Positions 27,639 to 36,525 of a DNA stretch of 64,000 nt are shown here, in pieces. The notes under the pieces were generated by a model. The model did no database searches, was not told where the DNA came from, and saw only the letters and a list, made by a program, of their open reading frames with translations. Source of the DNA: Streptomyces radicis (lineage in GTDB: Bacteria; Actinomycetota; Actinomycetes; Streptomycetales; Streptomycetaceae); NCBI RefSeq assembly GCF_003626575.1, contig NZ_RBDY01000005.1:244702-308701 (forward strand). The letters run 5' to 3'. A program made the translations under genes and the position numbers. How positions within the stretch are numbered: the first letter of the stretch is position 1; the number at the start of each line of letters is the position of its first letter.

Positions 27639-27972
27639 AGGATGTCCTCCTGGGTCGGGTTCTCTCCGCCTCGGTCCCGGGGGCCGTGGAGGGTCACCGG
27701 GGCCATGAGGCGTCGGCGGCACGGTAGACGGCACACCACGAGACGGGTCCCGACGACCCGGCGCCGCAGCGCCGTTCCGCCCCCGTCGGCGTCGGCCCGT
27801 AGGTCGACGGCGCCCGCGCGAGCGGTGGACCGTCCACCGGCCCACGACCCATGAATCGAGACACCGTGCACCGCATCCATTAGCCTTTCGATGCACGACG
27901 CCTTGGAAATGGCCCGCGCCGACACCGGCGGGGCCCGCGGACCGTTCGCGACAGCCCGGGAGACGCAGAGAC
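27639..27972. other. Non-coding region upstream of the beta-helix gene
   Basis: About 330 bases without coding character, holding the promoter for the leftward beta-helix gene and possibly that of the rightward signal-peptide stub. Nothing further can be recognised. Confidence 0.4.
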
Positions 27973-28146
27973 ATGTCCGAGAACGACGAAGCCCCGGTCC
28001 TCGCGCACAGCCGCCGCGGCGTGCTCAAGGCCGGAGGCATATCCGCAGCGCTGGTCGCCCGCGGCGACGGCGCCGCGGGCGGCGGCCTGACCGGGACTTC
28101 GGGGCCGATCCACCGGGCGGCCCCTTCGCCGACCCGGCGGGGCTGA
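27973..28146 (+). pseudogene. Tat signal peptide stub of a lost secreted enzyme
   Basis: A 57-codon frame: MSENDEAPVLAHSRRGVLKA, then GGISAALVARGDGAAGGG and an early TGA. SRRGVLK followed by a small hydrophobic stretch is a textbook twin-arginine export signal, but the mature protein is missing. After ~codon 35 the sequence loses protein character, suggesting a deletion that removed the enzyme. A metallophosphoesterase tail without its N-terminus lies ~700 bp downstream on the opposite strand; it is not the missing half in this orientation. Confidence 0.5.
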
Positions 28147-28185
28147 CGCCATGGCCGGGCGGCCGGTGAACGGGGCCTCTCCGGG

Positions 28186-28755
28186 TCAGGACCAGGCCGC
28201 GGCGAGGCGGCGCGCGTGCGCCCGCAGGGCCAGGCGCGAGGGCGGCGTGGCACCGGTCATCACGATCAGCACGACGGGCCCGCACAGCTCGGCGACGGCG
28301 AACGGGTCGGCGGGTACGCCGCGGAGCCTGCCCCTGACCTGGCCCAACACCGCGCGGGCGGGCGGGGCGAGTAGGTCGGCGGCGGCCACCAGCCGACCGA
28401 CCTCGGCGTCGTGCTGGGCCTCGCCGAGCAGGGCGCGGTAGGCCGCCCCCGCGGGCGAGGCCGTGAGGAACTCCGTCAGGGCGACCAGGAAATCGGTGAT
28501 CGCGCCGACCGGGTCGTCCCGCACCACGAAGGCCAGCTCGCCGCGCGCGTCGTCGGCGCACGCCTCGACCAGGATGTGCGCCTTGGTCGGCCACCAGCGG
28601 TAGACGGTCTGCCGCCCCACGCCCGCCCGCTCGGCGATGCCCTTCATCGTCATCGCGGAGTACCCGATCTCGACGAGCAGGTCGTCGACCGCGCGCAGCA
28701 CGGCGACGCGCGCGGTCTCGCTGCGTGGACGCCCCAGGGCGGCGAACTCGGCCAT
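28186..28755 (-). CDS. TetR-family transcriptional regulator
   Basis: A 189-residue regulator with an N-terminal TetR HTH (AVLRAVDDLLVEIGYSAMTM, GIAERAGVGRQTVYRWWPTK) and a C-terminal TetR_C-like ligand domain (DPVGAITDFLVALTEFL, YRALLGEAQHDAEV). It probably represses a nearby gene upon ligand loss; the neighbours are fragments, so its target may have been deleted. Confidence 0.9.
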   Translation of the reverse strand: MAEFAALGRPRSETARVAVLRAVDDLLVEIGYSAMTMKGIAERAGVGRQTVYRWWPTKAHILVEACADDARGELAFVVRDDPVGAITDFLVALTEFLTASPAGAAYRALLGEAQHDAEVGRLVAAADLLAPPARAVLGQVRGRLRGVPADPFAVAELCGPVVLIVMTGATPPSRLALRAHARRLAAAWS

Positions 28756-28811
28756 GACCTCAGCCTATCGGGGCAACGTGCACCGTTACCGCGTCGATCT
28801 CAAGGCCCGGG

Positions 28812-29241
28812 TCACGCGGCCCGCCCCGAGGCCTGGGTGACGGAGGACAGGGTGACAACGGTGACATCGGGGAGCGCGTCGACCCGCACGGGAGGTCCCC
28901 AGGCACCGGCGCCGCGGGTCACGTGGAGCAGGGCGTCGCCATGGCGTTCGAGACCCGCCACCGTGGGGTTGGCCAGCTCCGCGATGAGGTTGCCCGGCCA
29001 CAGCTGCCCGCCGTGGGTGTGGCCCGAGAGCCGGGGATCGACGCCGTGGTCGGCCGCCTCGTGGACCACGGCGGGCTGGTGGGCGAGCAACACGCAGGCG
29101 CGGGACCGGTCGCGGCCGCCGCCCGGGTGCCCATCGCGGACTTCGACCTCGCGGGCCTCGACGACCTCGCGGGGGACGAGGTGGTTGAGCAACGGGTGGG
29201 GACCGAGGTCGCGCACGTGGTCGATCCACTCGCGGGCTCCG
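28812..29241 (-). pseudogene. C-terminal fragment of a calcineurin-like metallophosphoesterase
   Basis: The frame gives EWIDHVRDLGPHPLLNHLV, then ACVLLAHQPAVVHEAADHGV, LSGHTHGGQLWPGNLIAEL and GLERHGDALLHVTRGAGAWG. GHTHGGQ is the C-terminal metal-binding motif of YkuE-type phosphodiesterases. The N-terminal half with DxH, GDxxD and GNH is absent; homology stops at the GARE sequence beside an A/T-richer junction (~29242). Inferred deletion remnant. Confidence 0.72.
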
Positions 29242-29496
29242 TAATTTCCGAGTCAGAGCGCCTCGTAAATCACTCACCTTACGAGCGACAGTGTCTCGTT
29301 ATCCCTCCGAGGGGCCGTCGCGGCATGACCCGAAGTCCAGGGAATCCGGACGCGACTCTTGACCCGTGGCGGCGACGCGGGTGTAACTTCTGGCCAGCCC
29401 ACGGCATTTAACGATAAATCGCCGGCGGTGGCAGGAGGCGACGACATGGCGTGTGAACGGGTGGCCCGGGTCTCCTGGACGACCGTGCCGACGCGG

Positions 29497-30675
29497 TCAC
29501 TCCCGCCAGAAGGCCTGACGCGCGACGGAGCCGCTCACCGCCCGACGGTACTGGCCGGGCGACTTGCCGGTGTGCTTCTTGAACACCACACTCATGTACT
29601 CGGGGTGACTGAAGCTCAGCCGCTCCGCGATCTGCTGGAGCGTCCAGTCCGTCGAGGACAGCAGCTCGGCGATGTGGCCCACCCTGACGCGCACGATCTC
29701 GCCGTGGACCGTGCGGCCGAGCAGCCGCACGAATCGGTGGTCGAGCGCCCGCCGCGAGAGCCCGACGTGCCGGAGCACGGCGTCGACCGCGAGATTCAGG
29801 TCCGAGTGGTCGCGGATGAACCGCAGGGCCTCGGCGACGAGCGGATCGTCCACGGCGAGGATGTCGGAGGACTGCCGGGCGACAAGCCGCGTCGGTTCGA
29901 TCAGCCGCAGCCCCGGCTCGAGGGACCGCCCCCGCATCATGAGGTCGAGGAGCTCGGCGGCGAGGTACCCCGTCCTCGTCGTGTCGGGCTCGATGCTCGA
30001 CAGCGGGGGCGACGTGAGGCTGCCTATGAGGTCGTCGTTGTCCACGCCGATGACGGCGACCGAGTCGGGTACCGCGAGCTCGGCGATCTTGCAGGCCTCG
30101 AGCACCTCTTGGCCCGCGATGTCGTAACAGGCCAGCACGCCCACCGGTCGGGGAAGACTCGTGAGCCACTCCGCGAGCAGCTCGCGGTCGGCGGCGCGCA
30201 TCCCCGACGGCTTCATGCGGAACTCCCACGAGGTCAGACCGCGTCGGCGTACATGCTCCGCGAACCAGGCGCCGCGCTTGAGCGACCAGCCGAAACGTTC
30301 GTCCCCGCAGTAGGCGAAGTGCCGCAGACCCCGTTCCTCGAAGTGCTGGACCGCCCACCGGGCGATCGTGCCGTCGTCGGTCTCGACGCCGGGCAGCTCG
30401 GGCACCAGCCGCGCCGCGCTCAGATCGACCGCGGGGAGGCCGAGCCGCCGGATGAACCGGGCCGTCTCCTCGCTCTCGATGCGGGCCAGCAGGCCATGGC
30501 CCTGCCAGCCCTCGAGCCACGAGAAGTCGGTCTCGTGGCGGCTGTGCTCGGCGAGGTACATCGACCAACCCGGGTGTTCCTCGACGTACTTCTTCACGCC
30601 CACGAGCAACCCGCGGGCATAGGCGTTCGACGTTTCGACAAGCAACGCTACGTGACGAGTGCTCAGTTGAGGCAT
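29497..30675 (-). CDS. XylR-type transcriptional regulator (LacI-like sensor plus AraC DNA-binding domain)
   Basis: A 392-residue protein. The N-terminal ~270 residues are a periplasmic-binding-protein-like sensor (HVALLVETSNAYARGLLVGV, VGVLACYDIAGQEVLEACK, VAVIGVDNDDLIGSLTSPPL). The C-terminal ~110 are an AraC-type double HTH (VDAVLRHVGLSRRALDHRF, LQQIAERLSFSHPEYMSVVF). This is the layout of E. coli XylR, an activator of sugar catabolism. It is divergent from the oxidoreductase/Liv transporter locus and probably controls it in response to a sugar or sugar derivative. Confidence 0.9.
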   Translation of the reverse strand: MPQLSTRHVALLVETSNAYARGLLVGVKKYVEEHPGWSMYLAEHSRHETDFSWLEGWQGHGLLARIESEETARFIRRLGLPAVDLSAARLVPELPGVETDDGTIARWAVQHFEERGLRHFAYCGDERFGWSLKRGAWFAEHVRRRGLTSWEFRMKPSGMRAADRELLAEWLTSLPRPVGVLACYDIAGQEVLEACKIAELAVPDSVAVIGVDNDDLIGSLTSPPLSSIEPDTTRTGYLAAELLDLMMRGRSLEPGLRLIEPTRLVARQSSDILAVDDPLVAEALRFIRDHSDLNLAVDAVLRHVGLSRRALDHRFVRLLGRTVHGEIVRVRVGHIAELLSSTDWTLQQIAERLSFSHPEYMSVVFKKHTGKSPGQYRRAVSGSVARQAFWRE

Positions 30676-30681
30676 GTAAAA

Positions 30682-30696
30682 AGTCTAAGGCAGACT
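30682..30696. promoter_or_regulatory. Inverted repeat in the XylR-oxidoreductase intergenic region
   Basis: AGTCTAAGGCAGACT: 5-bp arms AGTCT/AGACT around AAGGC, in the 87-bp divergent spacer and just upstream of the XylR-type start codon. A candidate binding site for that regulator; inference from position only. Confidence 0.4.
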
Positions 30697-30762
30697 GCTG
30701 TATTACGCATGGCTTGATCTCAACGGCGTCCGTAACCTGGCATTGCCTTGGGAGGTCAAACG

Positions 30763-31875
30763 ATGACACAGAGAGTGCGGATGGCGATTGCCGGACTCGG
30801 TTTCGGTGCCGAGTTCATCCCCATCTATCAAGCCCATCCGGATGCCGAGTTGGTGGCTGTCTGCCAACGCGCCGAGGCCCCCTTGAACGAGATCGCCGAC
30901 CGCTTCGGTGTCCCCAGCCGGTTCACCGACTACGACGCGATGCTGCGGGACCCCGAAATCGACGCGGTGCACATCAACACCCCGATTCCGAACCACGCCG
31001 AGCACACGGTGTCGGCGCTCAGGGCCGGGAAGCACGTCGCGTGCACGGTGCCGATGGCCACGACACTTGACGAGTGCCGGGCCATCGTGGCCGCGGTCAG
31101 GGAATCCGGCAAGAAGTACATGATGATGGAGACGGTCGTGTACTCCCGGGAGTTCCTGCATGTCCTTGATCTCCTGGAGAACGGCACCCTGGGCCGTATC
31201 CAGTTCCTTCGCGGCGCCCATTACCAGGAAATGGCGGGCTGGCCCGGATACTGGGAAGGCCTGCCGCCCATGCATTACGCGACACACGCGGTGAGCCCCG
31301 TGCTTTCGCTCGCCGGGGCGTTGGCCGAGAGCGTCGTCTGTATCGGCTCGGGGCGCATCTCGCCCGACCTCGCGGGGAAATACGGATCGCCGTTCGCCGT
31401 GGAGAGCGCGCTGCTCACCCTCCGTGACTCGCCGGTGGGCGCGGAGATCGCGCGCTTCCTGTTCGAGACGGCGCGTGAATACGTCGAGAGCTTCACGGTG
31501 TTCGGCGACCGCGCCAGCTTCGAGTGGGAGCAGACACAGGGGTCGGGACACGTGCTGCACACCGGTGAGATCCCGAAGACGGTCGAGATCCCCGACTTCG
31601 CGCACCGACTGCCGCCCGAGGTCGCACCGTTCACGACGCGCGGCGTCTACGACGACGACCATGAGCATCTCTCGTTCATCCAGGGGAGCGGCCACGGTGG
31701 ATCGCATCCGCACCTGGCGCACGAGTTCCTCAGGAGCATCCTCGAGGACCGCCCGTCCTCGATCGACGAGGTCACCGCGGCGAACTGGACGTCGGTGGGC
31801 ATCTGCGCGCACGCGTCGGCCATGCACGGGGGCGCCCGGGTCGAGATCCCCGACTACGCACGAGAGGCGGGCTGA
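30763..31875 (+). CDS. Gfo/Idh/MocA-family oxidoreductase
   Basis: A 370-residue NAD(P)-dependent dehydrogenase of the inositol dehydrogenase superfamily: MAIAGLGFGAEFIPIYQAHP (Rossmann glycine loop), DAVHINTPIPNHAEHTVSAL, GKHVACTVPMATTLDE, then GLPPMHYATHAVSPVLSLAG. The usual EKP catalytic motif is replaced by TVP, so the canonical lysine is missing; this may alter chemistry or mark a subfamily. GGAGG lies seven bases before the ATG. First gene of the rightward locus, likely oxidising or epimerising the sugar imported by the following transporter. Confidence 0.85.
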   Translation: MTQRVRMAIAGLGFGAEFIPIYQAHPDAELVAVCQRAEAPLNEIADRFGVPSRFTDYDAMLRDPEIDAVHINTPIPNHAEHTVSALRAGKHVACTVPMATTLDECRAIVAAVRESGKKYMMMETVVYSREFLHVLDLLENGTLGRIQFLRGAHYQEMAGWPGYWEGLPPMHYATHAVSPVLSLAGALAESVVCIGSGRISPDLAGKYGSPFAVESALLTLRDSPVGAEIARFLFETAREYVESFTVFGDRASFEWEQTQGSGHVLHTGEIPKTVEIPDFAHRLPPEVAPFTTRGVYDDDHEHLSFIQGSGHGGSHPHLAHEFLRSILEDRPSSIDEVTAANWTSVGICAHASAMHGGARVEIPDYAREAG

Positions 31876-32094
31876 CGGCCGACGCGCCCATGACGGCGTG
31901 ACAGGACGGGCCGAGGGCCCTCCGTGAGGTGAACAGCGCGTCCGCCGACCGGCGTCGCGAGGACGGAGAACACGCGCCGAGTCATGGCGCCCAACAGCGG
32001 AGGAACGGATGAGCCCTGCCCGGATCGATCTCCCGAGGCGGTACACGACGACACCCGAGCGGGGAGCACGGGGACACCTGCCGGTGGGGTCTCC

Positions 32095-33168
32095 ATGACC
32101 GCACCCCCGCGGCAACTCCCCGCGGCCGCCACCAAGGAGTGGCGCGCGCGGCTTCGAAGACTTCCCGTCCTGGCCGTCGCCATCCCGGTCGCCGCCGCCG
32201 CGCTCTGGGTGGCGTTCCTCGCCGAAGGGACGCCGGCGGGACCGGCCACCGACAACCCAGGCAAGTTCCTCGTCACGGCGCTCGACGCGGTCACGTTCGC
32301 CGGGCTCCTGTTCGTCGCGGCGTCCGGCTTCACCCTGATCTTCGGACTCATGCGCACGGTCAACATGGCGCATGGCTCGCTGTTCCTGCTGGCCGCCTAC
32401 ATCGCCATCAGGACGCAGGAGGCCATGGTCGGCCGCTCCCGCAACATCGAGCCCGCGCACGTCGGGATGCTGGACTGGCTGGTGCCGATGCTGGTCGGCG
32501 CGGGCGTCGCCGCCGTGCTCGGGCTGCTGATCCAGCAGCTGTTCCTCCAGTGGACCGAGGGCCAGGAGCTGCGCCAGGCGCTGATGACGCTCGCCCTCAC
32601 GGTCGTCCTGGCCGACCAGATGCTGCGGGAGTTCGGCGGTCTGGCCCAGACGATGGTCTGGCCGGGCGCCGTCAGCCACTTCTTCTCCGTCGCGGGCGAA
32701 CGGTACGCCCTGACCCGCGTGTTCATCCTCGGCGTCGCCGTGCTGGTCGGCGTCCTGCTGTGGCTCTGGCTGACCAGGACGAGCATGGGGATGGTGATCA
32801 GGGCCGGCGTGGACGACCGCGGGATGGTGCGCGCGCTGGGCATCAACATCCGCCTGGTCTTCGCCCTCACGTTCCTCGTCGGCTCCTTCCTCACCGGCGT
32901 GGGCGGCGTGCTCGGGGCCTCGTTCGCGGGAGCGGCGCCAGGGACCGACGGGAGCTGGCTGCTGAACGCCCTCATCGTCGTCATCGTCGGCGGCCTGGGA
33001 TCGCTCAAGGGCGCCGCCGCTGGCTCGCTGCTCTACGGCGTCGTCGTCGCGTTCTCCCCCGTCTACCTGCCGAGCGACTACTCCTACTACGCGATCATCA
33101 TGACCTTCGCCCTGCTGGCGCTGGTCCTGGCCGTCCGCCCCAACGGACTCTTCGGGAGGCCGGCATGA
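32095..33168 (+). CDS. Branched-chain-amino-acid-type ABC transporter permease (LivH-like)
   Basis: A 357-residue inner-membrane permease with ~8 hydrophobic segments and the LivH signatures FAGLLFVAASGFTLIFGLM and RTVNMAHGSLFLLAAYIAI, plus GSFLTGVGGVLGASFAG and VVIVGGLGSLKGAAAGSLL. The first ~35 residues are a soluble extension. Start ATG follows GGTGGGG. It overlaps livM by ATGA, the first of several coupled junctions in this transporter. In this sugar-catabolic context the substrate is probably not a branched-chain amino acid. Confidence 0.9.
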   Translation: MTAPPRQLPAAATKEWRARLRRLPVLAVAIPVAAAALWVAFLAEGTPAGPATDNPGKFLVTALDAVTFAGLLFVAASGFTLIFGLMRTVNMAHGSLFLLAAYIAIRTQEAMVGRSRNIEPAHVGMLDWLVPMLVGAGVAAVLGLLIQQLFLQWTEGQELRQALMTLALTVVLADQMLREFGGLAQTMVWPGAVSHFFSVAGERYALTRVFILGVAVLVGVLLWLWLTRTSMGMVIRAGVDDRGMVRALGINIRLVFALTFLVGSFLTGVGGVLGASFAGAAPGTDGSWLLNALIVVIVGGLGSLKGAAAGSLLYGVVVAFSPVYLPSDYSYYAIIMTFALLALVLAVRPNGLFGRPA

Positions 33169-34247
33169 ACCCCCGGATGAACCCCCGACACCTGCTGACC
33201 CGGGGCAACGTGCTCGGCGCCGCGCTGATCGCCGTCCTGCTGGTCCTTCCGCAGCTGGCGACGGCGTTCTTCGTCAACTTCGTCATGACGCAGACGCTCA
33301 TCCTCGGGCTGGCCGCCGCGACGATCGTGTTCCTGGCCACATACGGGGGCATGACCTCGCTCGCGCAGTTCCTGCTGTTCGGGGTCGCGGGTTTCATGTT
33401 CGGCAACGCGGCCCAGGAGGCCGGGTCGCGCGGCCTGAACCTCGGGTGGTCCCCCTGGGTGGCGGTGGCGTTCGCCCTCCTGGTGACCCTCGCCGCGGCG
33501 TTCGTCCTCGGCGCGATCGCCAGCCGCACCACCGGGCTCTACTTCCTCATGCTCACGATGGTCTACGCCGTCATCGGCTACTTCGTGTTCGCGCAGATCG
33601 TCGAGATCTCAGGGCCCGGCGGCATCACCAGCATCCAGCGGCCCGACCTGCTTGGACCGCCCGTCCGGCTCTACTACGCGGGCGTGCTGCTCTCGGTGCT
33701 GGCCTACCTCGGCTTCCGGGCGGTCGGGCGGACCGCGTTCGGCCTGGCGTTGCAGGGCGTCCGCGACGACCCGGTGCGGATGGCCTCGCTGGGGTTCAAC
33801 GTGCGGCTGCACCGGACGCTGGCGTTCACCCTTGCCGGGTTCGTGGCCGGGCTGAGCGGCCTGCTCAACGTGTGGTGGAACGGCCAGATCGACCCGGCGT
33901 CGATCGCGACGGGCCCCACCCTGATCCTGCTGATCATCGCGGTGATCGGCGGCATCACGTCCTTCGCGGGCGCCTGGCTCGGCGCCTTCGTCTATGTGTG
34001 GGTCTTCACCTACCTGCGGGACCTGCCGCTGATCGACAACATCGGCATCACCGAGGCCAGGTTCAACACCGTGATCGGCGTGATCGTCCTGGTGATCATG
34101 GTGCTCTCCCCCGAAGGGCTCACCGGAATCGTCAAGCGGCTGCGCCACCGCGTCGGAGCCCGCACCCCCGCGATGCCAGGACCGGCCAGCGGCGGATCCC
34201 CGTCCGTCGGCAAGCGAACGAAGGAACTCGGAGGAACACGGACATGA
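33165..34247 (+). CDS. Branched-chain-amino-acid-type ABC transporter permease (LivM-like)
   Basis: A 360-residue permease: multiple membrane segments, YGGMTSLAQFLLFGVAGFMF, the conserved ALQGVRDDPVRMASLGFNV cytoplasmic loop and AGFVAGLSGLLNVWWNGQI. It pairs with the upstream LivH-like protein. The start overlaps the previous stop (ATGA) and its own stop overlaps the binding-protein start. Confidence 0.9.
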   Translation: MNPRMNPRHLLTRGNVLGAALIAVLLVLPQLATAFFVNFVMTQTLILGLAAATIVFLATYGGMTSLAQFLLFGVAGFMFGNAAQEAGSRGLNLGWSPWVAVAFALLVTLAAAFVLGAIASRTTGLYFLMLTMVYAVIGYFVFAQIVEISGPGGITSIQRPDLLGPPVRLYYAGVLLSVLAYLGFRAVGRTAFGLALQGVRDDPVRMASLGFNVRLHRTLAFTLAGFVAGLSGLLNVWWNGQIDPASIATGPTLILLIIAVIGGITSFAGAWLGAFVYVWVFTYLRDLPLIDNIGITEARFNTVIGVIVLVIMVLSPEGLTGIVKRLRHRVGARTPAMPGPASGGSPSVGKRTKELGGTRT

Positions 34248-35707
34248 GCGGACTGAGACGGCGCACGGCGCCGGCGCTCTCGATGGCGGCGGCCCTGGCG
34301 CTGGTGACCGCGGGATGCAGTGGCGGTGACGACTCGTCGGGGCTGCCCGCCGACCAGCAGGGCTCCGGGGCGACGGCCGCGGAAGGCGACGGCGTCAGGC
34401 TGGGGATCCTCGGCCAGTGCGAGGGCCCGTTCGGCGGCTTCCACGAGGATGTCGTCGCCGGCACGACGCTCGCCCTGACCCGGTTCGCCGGCGCCACCCC
34501 GAACTCGTCCACCAGCGCGCTCGACGGCTTCAGCGACGCGGAGGCCGCCGGGACCCCGATCGAGCTCGTCGGCGTGGGCTGCGGCGACGACACCGCGGAC
34601 CGCGTCCTCCAGGAAGTGCGCCTTCTGGTGGAGCAGATGGGGGCCAACGTCATCATCGGCCCGCTCTCCGGCGACGAGGGCATGGCCGTGGCCGAGTACG
34701 CGAAGGCCAATCCGGACATCACGGTGTTCGCCGGCATCTCGGGCTCACAGGAGCAGACCCTCCAGGTCAGGGCGCCCAACTACTTCCGCTTCTACGGTGA
34801 CGGCGCGATCTGGAACGCCGGACTCGGCGACCTGCTGTACAACGAGCAGGGCTGGCGGAGGGTCGCGGTCATCGCCGACGACTACAGCTTCGGCCACACG
34901 TCGGCGGCCGGTTTCATCGCCGACTTCTGCGCCGTCGGCGGCGACGTCACCCACCGCGTCTTCCCGCCGCTCGGCACCACGGACTACTCCTCCTACATCG
35001 CCCAGCTCCCGAACCCGGACGAGGTGGACGGCTACTTCTGGGCCGTGGGCGGCACCGGGACGCAGTCCGCACTCGAGGCGTTCATCAACTCCAAGGGCGA
35101 CGTGACCGGCGACCAGCACGCGGGCAACTTCTTCTTCAACCCCGACCTGGCCCAGGCGCTCGGGAGCGACATCGCCGGTGCGCACATCGGTGGCTTCGCC
35201 ACGCTGCCGGGCGACGTGCGGACCCCGGAGATCGAGGAGTACCTGGCCGCCGCCGACGCGACGTGGGAGAGCATCCCCGGATCGCTGAGCGGCAACGAGC
35301 CCGCCCCGCCGTCGACCGCCGCGGCCTTCGGGTTCTTCTACGGCTACTACACGGCCGGTGTGGCGCTGGTCGAGGCCCTGGAGGCGGTGGACGGCGACAT
35401 CTCCGACGTCGAGGCGTTCCAGTCGGCGATCTCAGGGCTGACGCTCGATCTGCCCTACGGCGACATCAGCCTGGACGAGAACCGCAGCGGCGTCGTGGAC
35501 GTCGGGCTCTCGCGGCTCGCGGTGGACGACTCCGGTGAGATCGTCCAGGAGACCGTGGCCGTCGTGCCCGGCGTCGACCAGTCCTTCGGCGGCACGTTCA
35601 GCCCTGAAACCCCCTCGCCCGGGCGGGACTTCCCCGCGTGCGACGAGCGGGACCTGCCCTGGGAGGGCCAAGCCGTCCCCGTCGTCGACGGCGTTCCCCA
35701 GAGCTGA
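34244..35707 (+). CDS. Liv-type ABC transporter substrate-binding lipoprotein
   Basis: A 487-residue extracellular lipoprotein. Signal with lipobox VTAGC (Cys ~23). Mature protein of the periplasmic-binding-protein type I fold: VRLGILGQCEGPFGGFHEDV, GANVIIGPLSGDEGMAVAEY, VFAGISGSQEQTLQVRAPNY, RVAVIADDYSFGHTSAAGF. It delivers the ligand to the LivH/LivM-like permeases. Longer than typical LivK (~370) because of extended loops and a C-terminal tail. Confidence 0.9.
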   Translation: MSGLRRRTAPALSMAAALALVTAGCSGGDDSSGLPADQQGSGATAAEGDGVRLGILGQCEGPFGGFHEDVVAGTTLALTRFAGATPNSSTSALDGFSDAEAAGTPIELVGVGCGDDTADRVLQEVRLLVEQMGANVIIGPLSGDEGMAVAEYAKANPDITVFAGISGSQEQTLQVRAPNYFRFYGDGAIWNAGLGDLLYNEQGWRRVAVIADDYSFGHTSAAGFIADFCAVGGDVTHRVFPPLGTTDYSSYIAQLPNPDEVDGYFWAVGGTGTQSALEAFINSKGDVTGDQHAGNFFFNPDLAQALGSDIAGAHIGGFATLPGDVRTPEIEEYLAAADATWESIPGSLSGNEPAPPSTAAAFGFFYGYYTAGVALVEALEAVDGDISDVEAFQSAISGLTLDLPYGDISLDENRSGVVDVGLSRLAVDDSGEIVQETVAVVPGVDQSFGGTFSPETPSPGRDFPACDERDLPWEGQAVPVVDGVPQS

Positions 35708-35736
35708 GACCCGAGCTGAGACAGGAGGTTGCGGTC

Positions 35737-36525
35737 ATGGCCCACCCCAGCGCCGCGCCGTCCGAGCGGGACGGCCCGACCCCGGTCGTGCGGGTCCGCG
35801 CGGTCACGGTCGCGTTCGGTGGCCTGCTCGCCCTGCGCGGTATCGATCTGGATATCGCGCGGGGCGAGCGGCTGGCGATCATCGGGCCGAACGGAGCGGG
35901 CAAGAGCACGCTGTTCAACGTGATCGCCGGTGATGTGACGCCGGGTGAGGGCTCCGTCGTCATCAAGGGCGTCGAGTGCGTTCACCGGCCCTCGCGGTAC
36001 CGGCCCAGGCTCGGCGTCGCGCGGACGTACCAGAAGGCACGGGCCCTGGCCGGTCTCACGGTGCGCGAGAACATCTACCTCGCGCTCACCGGCCACCGCG
36101 GCCGCCACTTGGCGCTCTGGCGGTCCTCCACGGACCGGCGGACGGACGAGGAGGCCGCCGAGGTGGCGGACCGGGTCTGGCTTTCGGGGCAGCTCGACGC
36201 CGTGGCGGGGGAGCTCGCCCACGGGCAGCAGCGCCAGCTCGAGCTCGGCATGGCGATCGCCACGCGCCCCGACGTGATGCTGCTCGACGAGCCGGCGTCC
36301 GGCCTGTCGCGTGGCGAGCGCGAGCGGCTGGTCGAGCTGCTCGAGTCGTTCGACGAGGACCTGACCCTGCTGCTCATCGAGCACGACATGGACGTGGCCT
36401 TCCGCGTCGCCCACCGGGTGGTGGTGATGGCCGACGGCGAGCGCGTCACGGCGGGCACCCCCGCGCAGGTCCGCAGCGATCCGCGCGTCCACCGGATCTA
36501 TCTGGGCACGGAGGCGCCGTCATGA
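35737..36525 (+). CDS. Liv-type ABC transporter ATP-binding protein (LivG-like)
   Basis: A 262-residue ATPase: Walker A GPNGAGKSTLF, Q-loop region GVARTYQKARALAGLTV, signature LAHGQQRQLELGMA (the usual LSxGQ appears as AHGQQ), Walker B VMLLDEPASGLS and switch histidine LLIEHDMD. AGGAGG precedes the ATG. It overlaps the LivF-like gene by ATGA. Confidence 0.92.
   Translation: MAHPSAAPSERDGPTPVVRVRAVTVAFGGLLALRGIDLDIARGERLAIIGPNGAGKSTLFNVIAGDVTPGEGSVVIKGVECVHRPSRYRPRLGVARTYQKARALAGLTVRENIYLALTGHRGRHLALWRSSTDRRTDEEAAEVADRVWLSGQLDAVAGELAHGQQRQLELGMAIATRPDVMLLDEPASGLSRGERERLVELLESFDEDLTLLLIEHDMDVAFRVAHRVVVMADGERVTAGTPAQVRSDPRVHRIYLGTEAPS

Noticed and set aside
31876..32094. Riboswitch or attenuator in the 219-bp gap before the Liv-like genes
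   Set aside because: No stable hairpin series or conserved aptamer-like sequence could be made out by eye.
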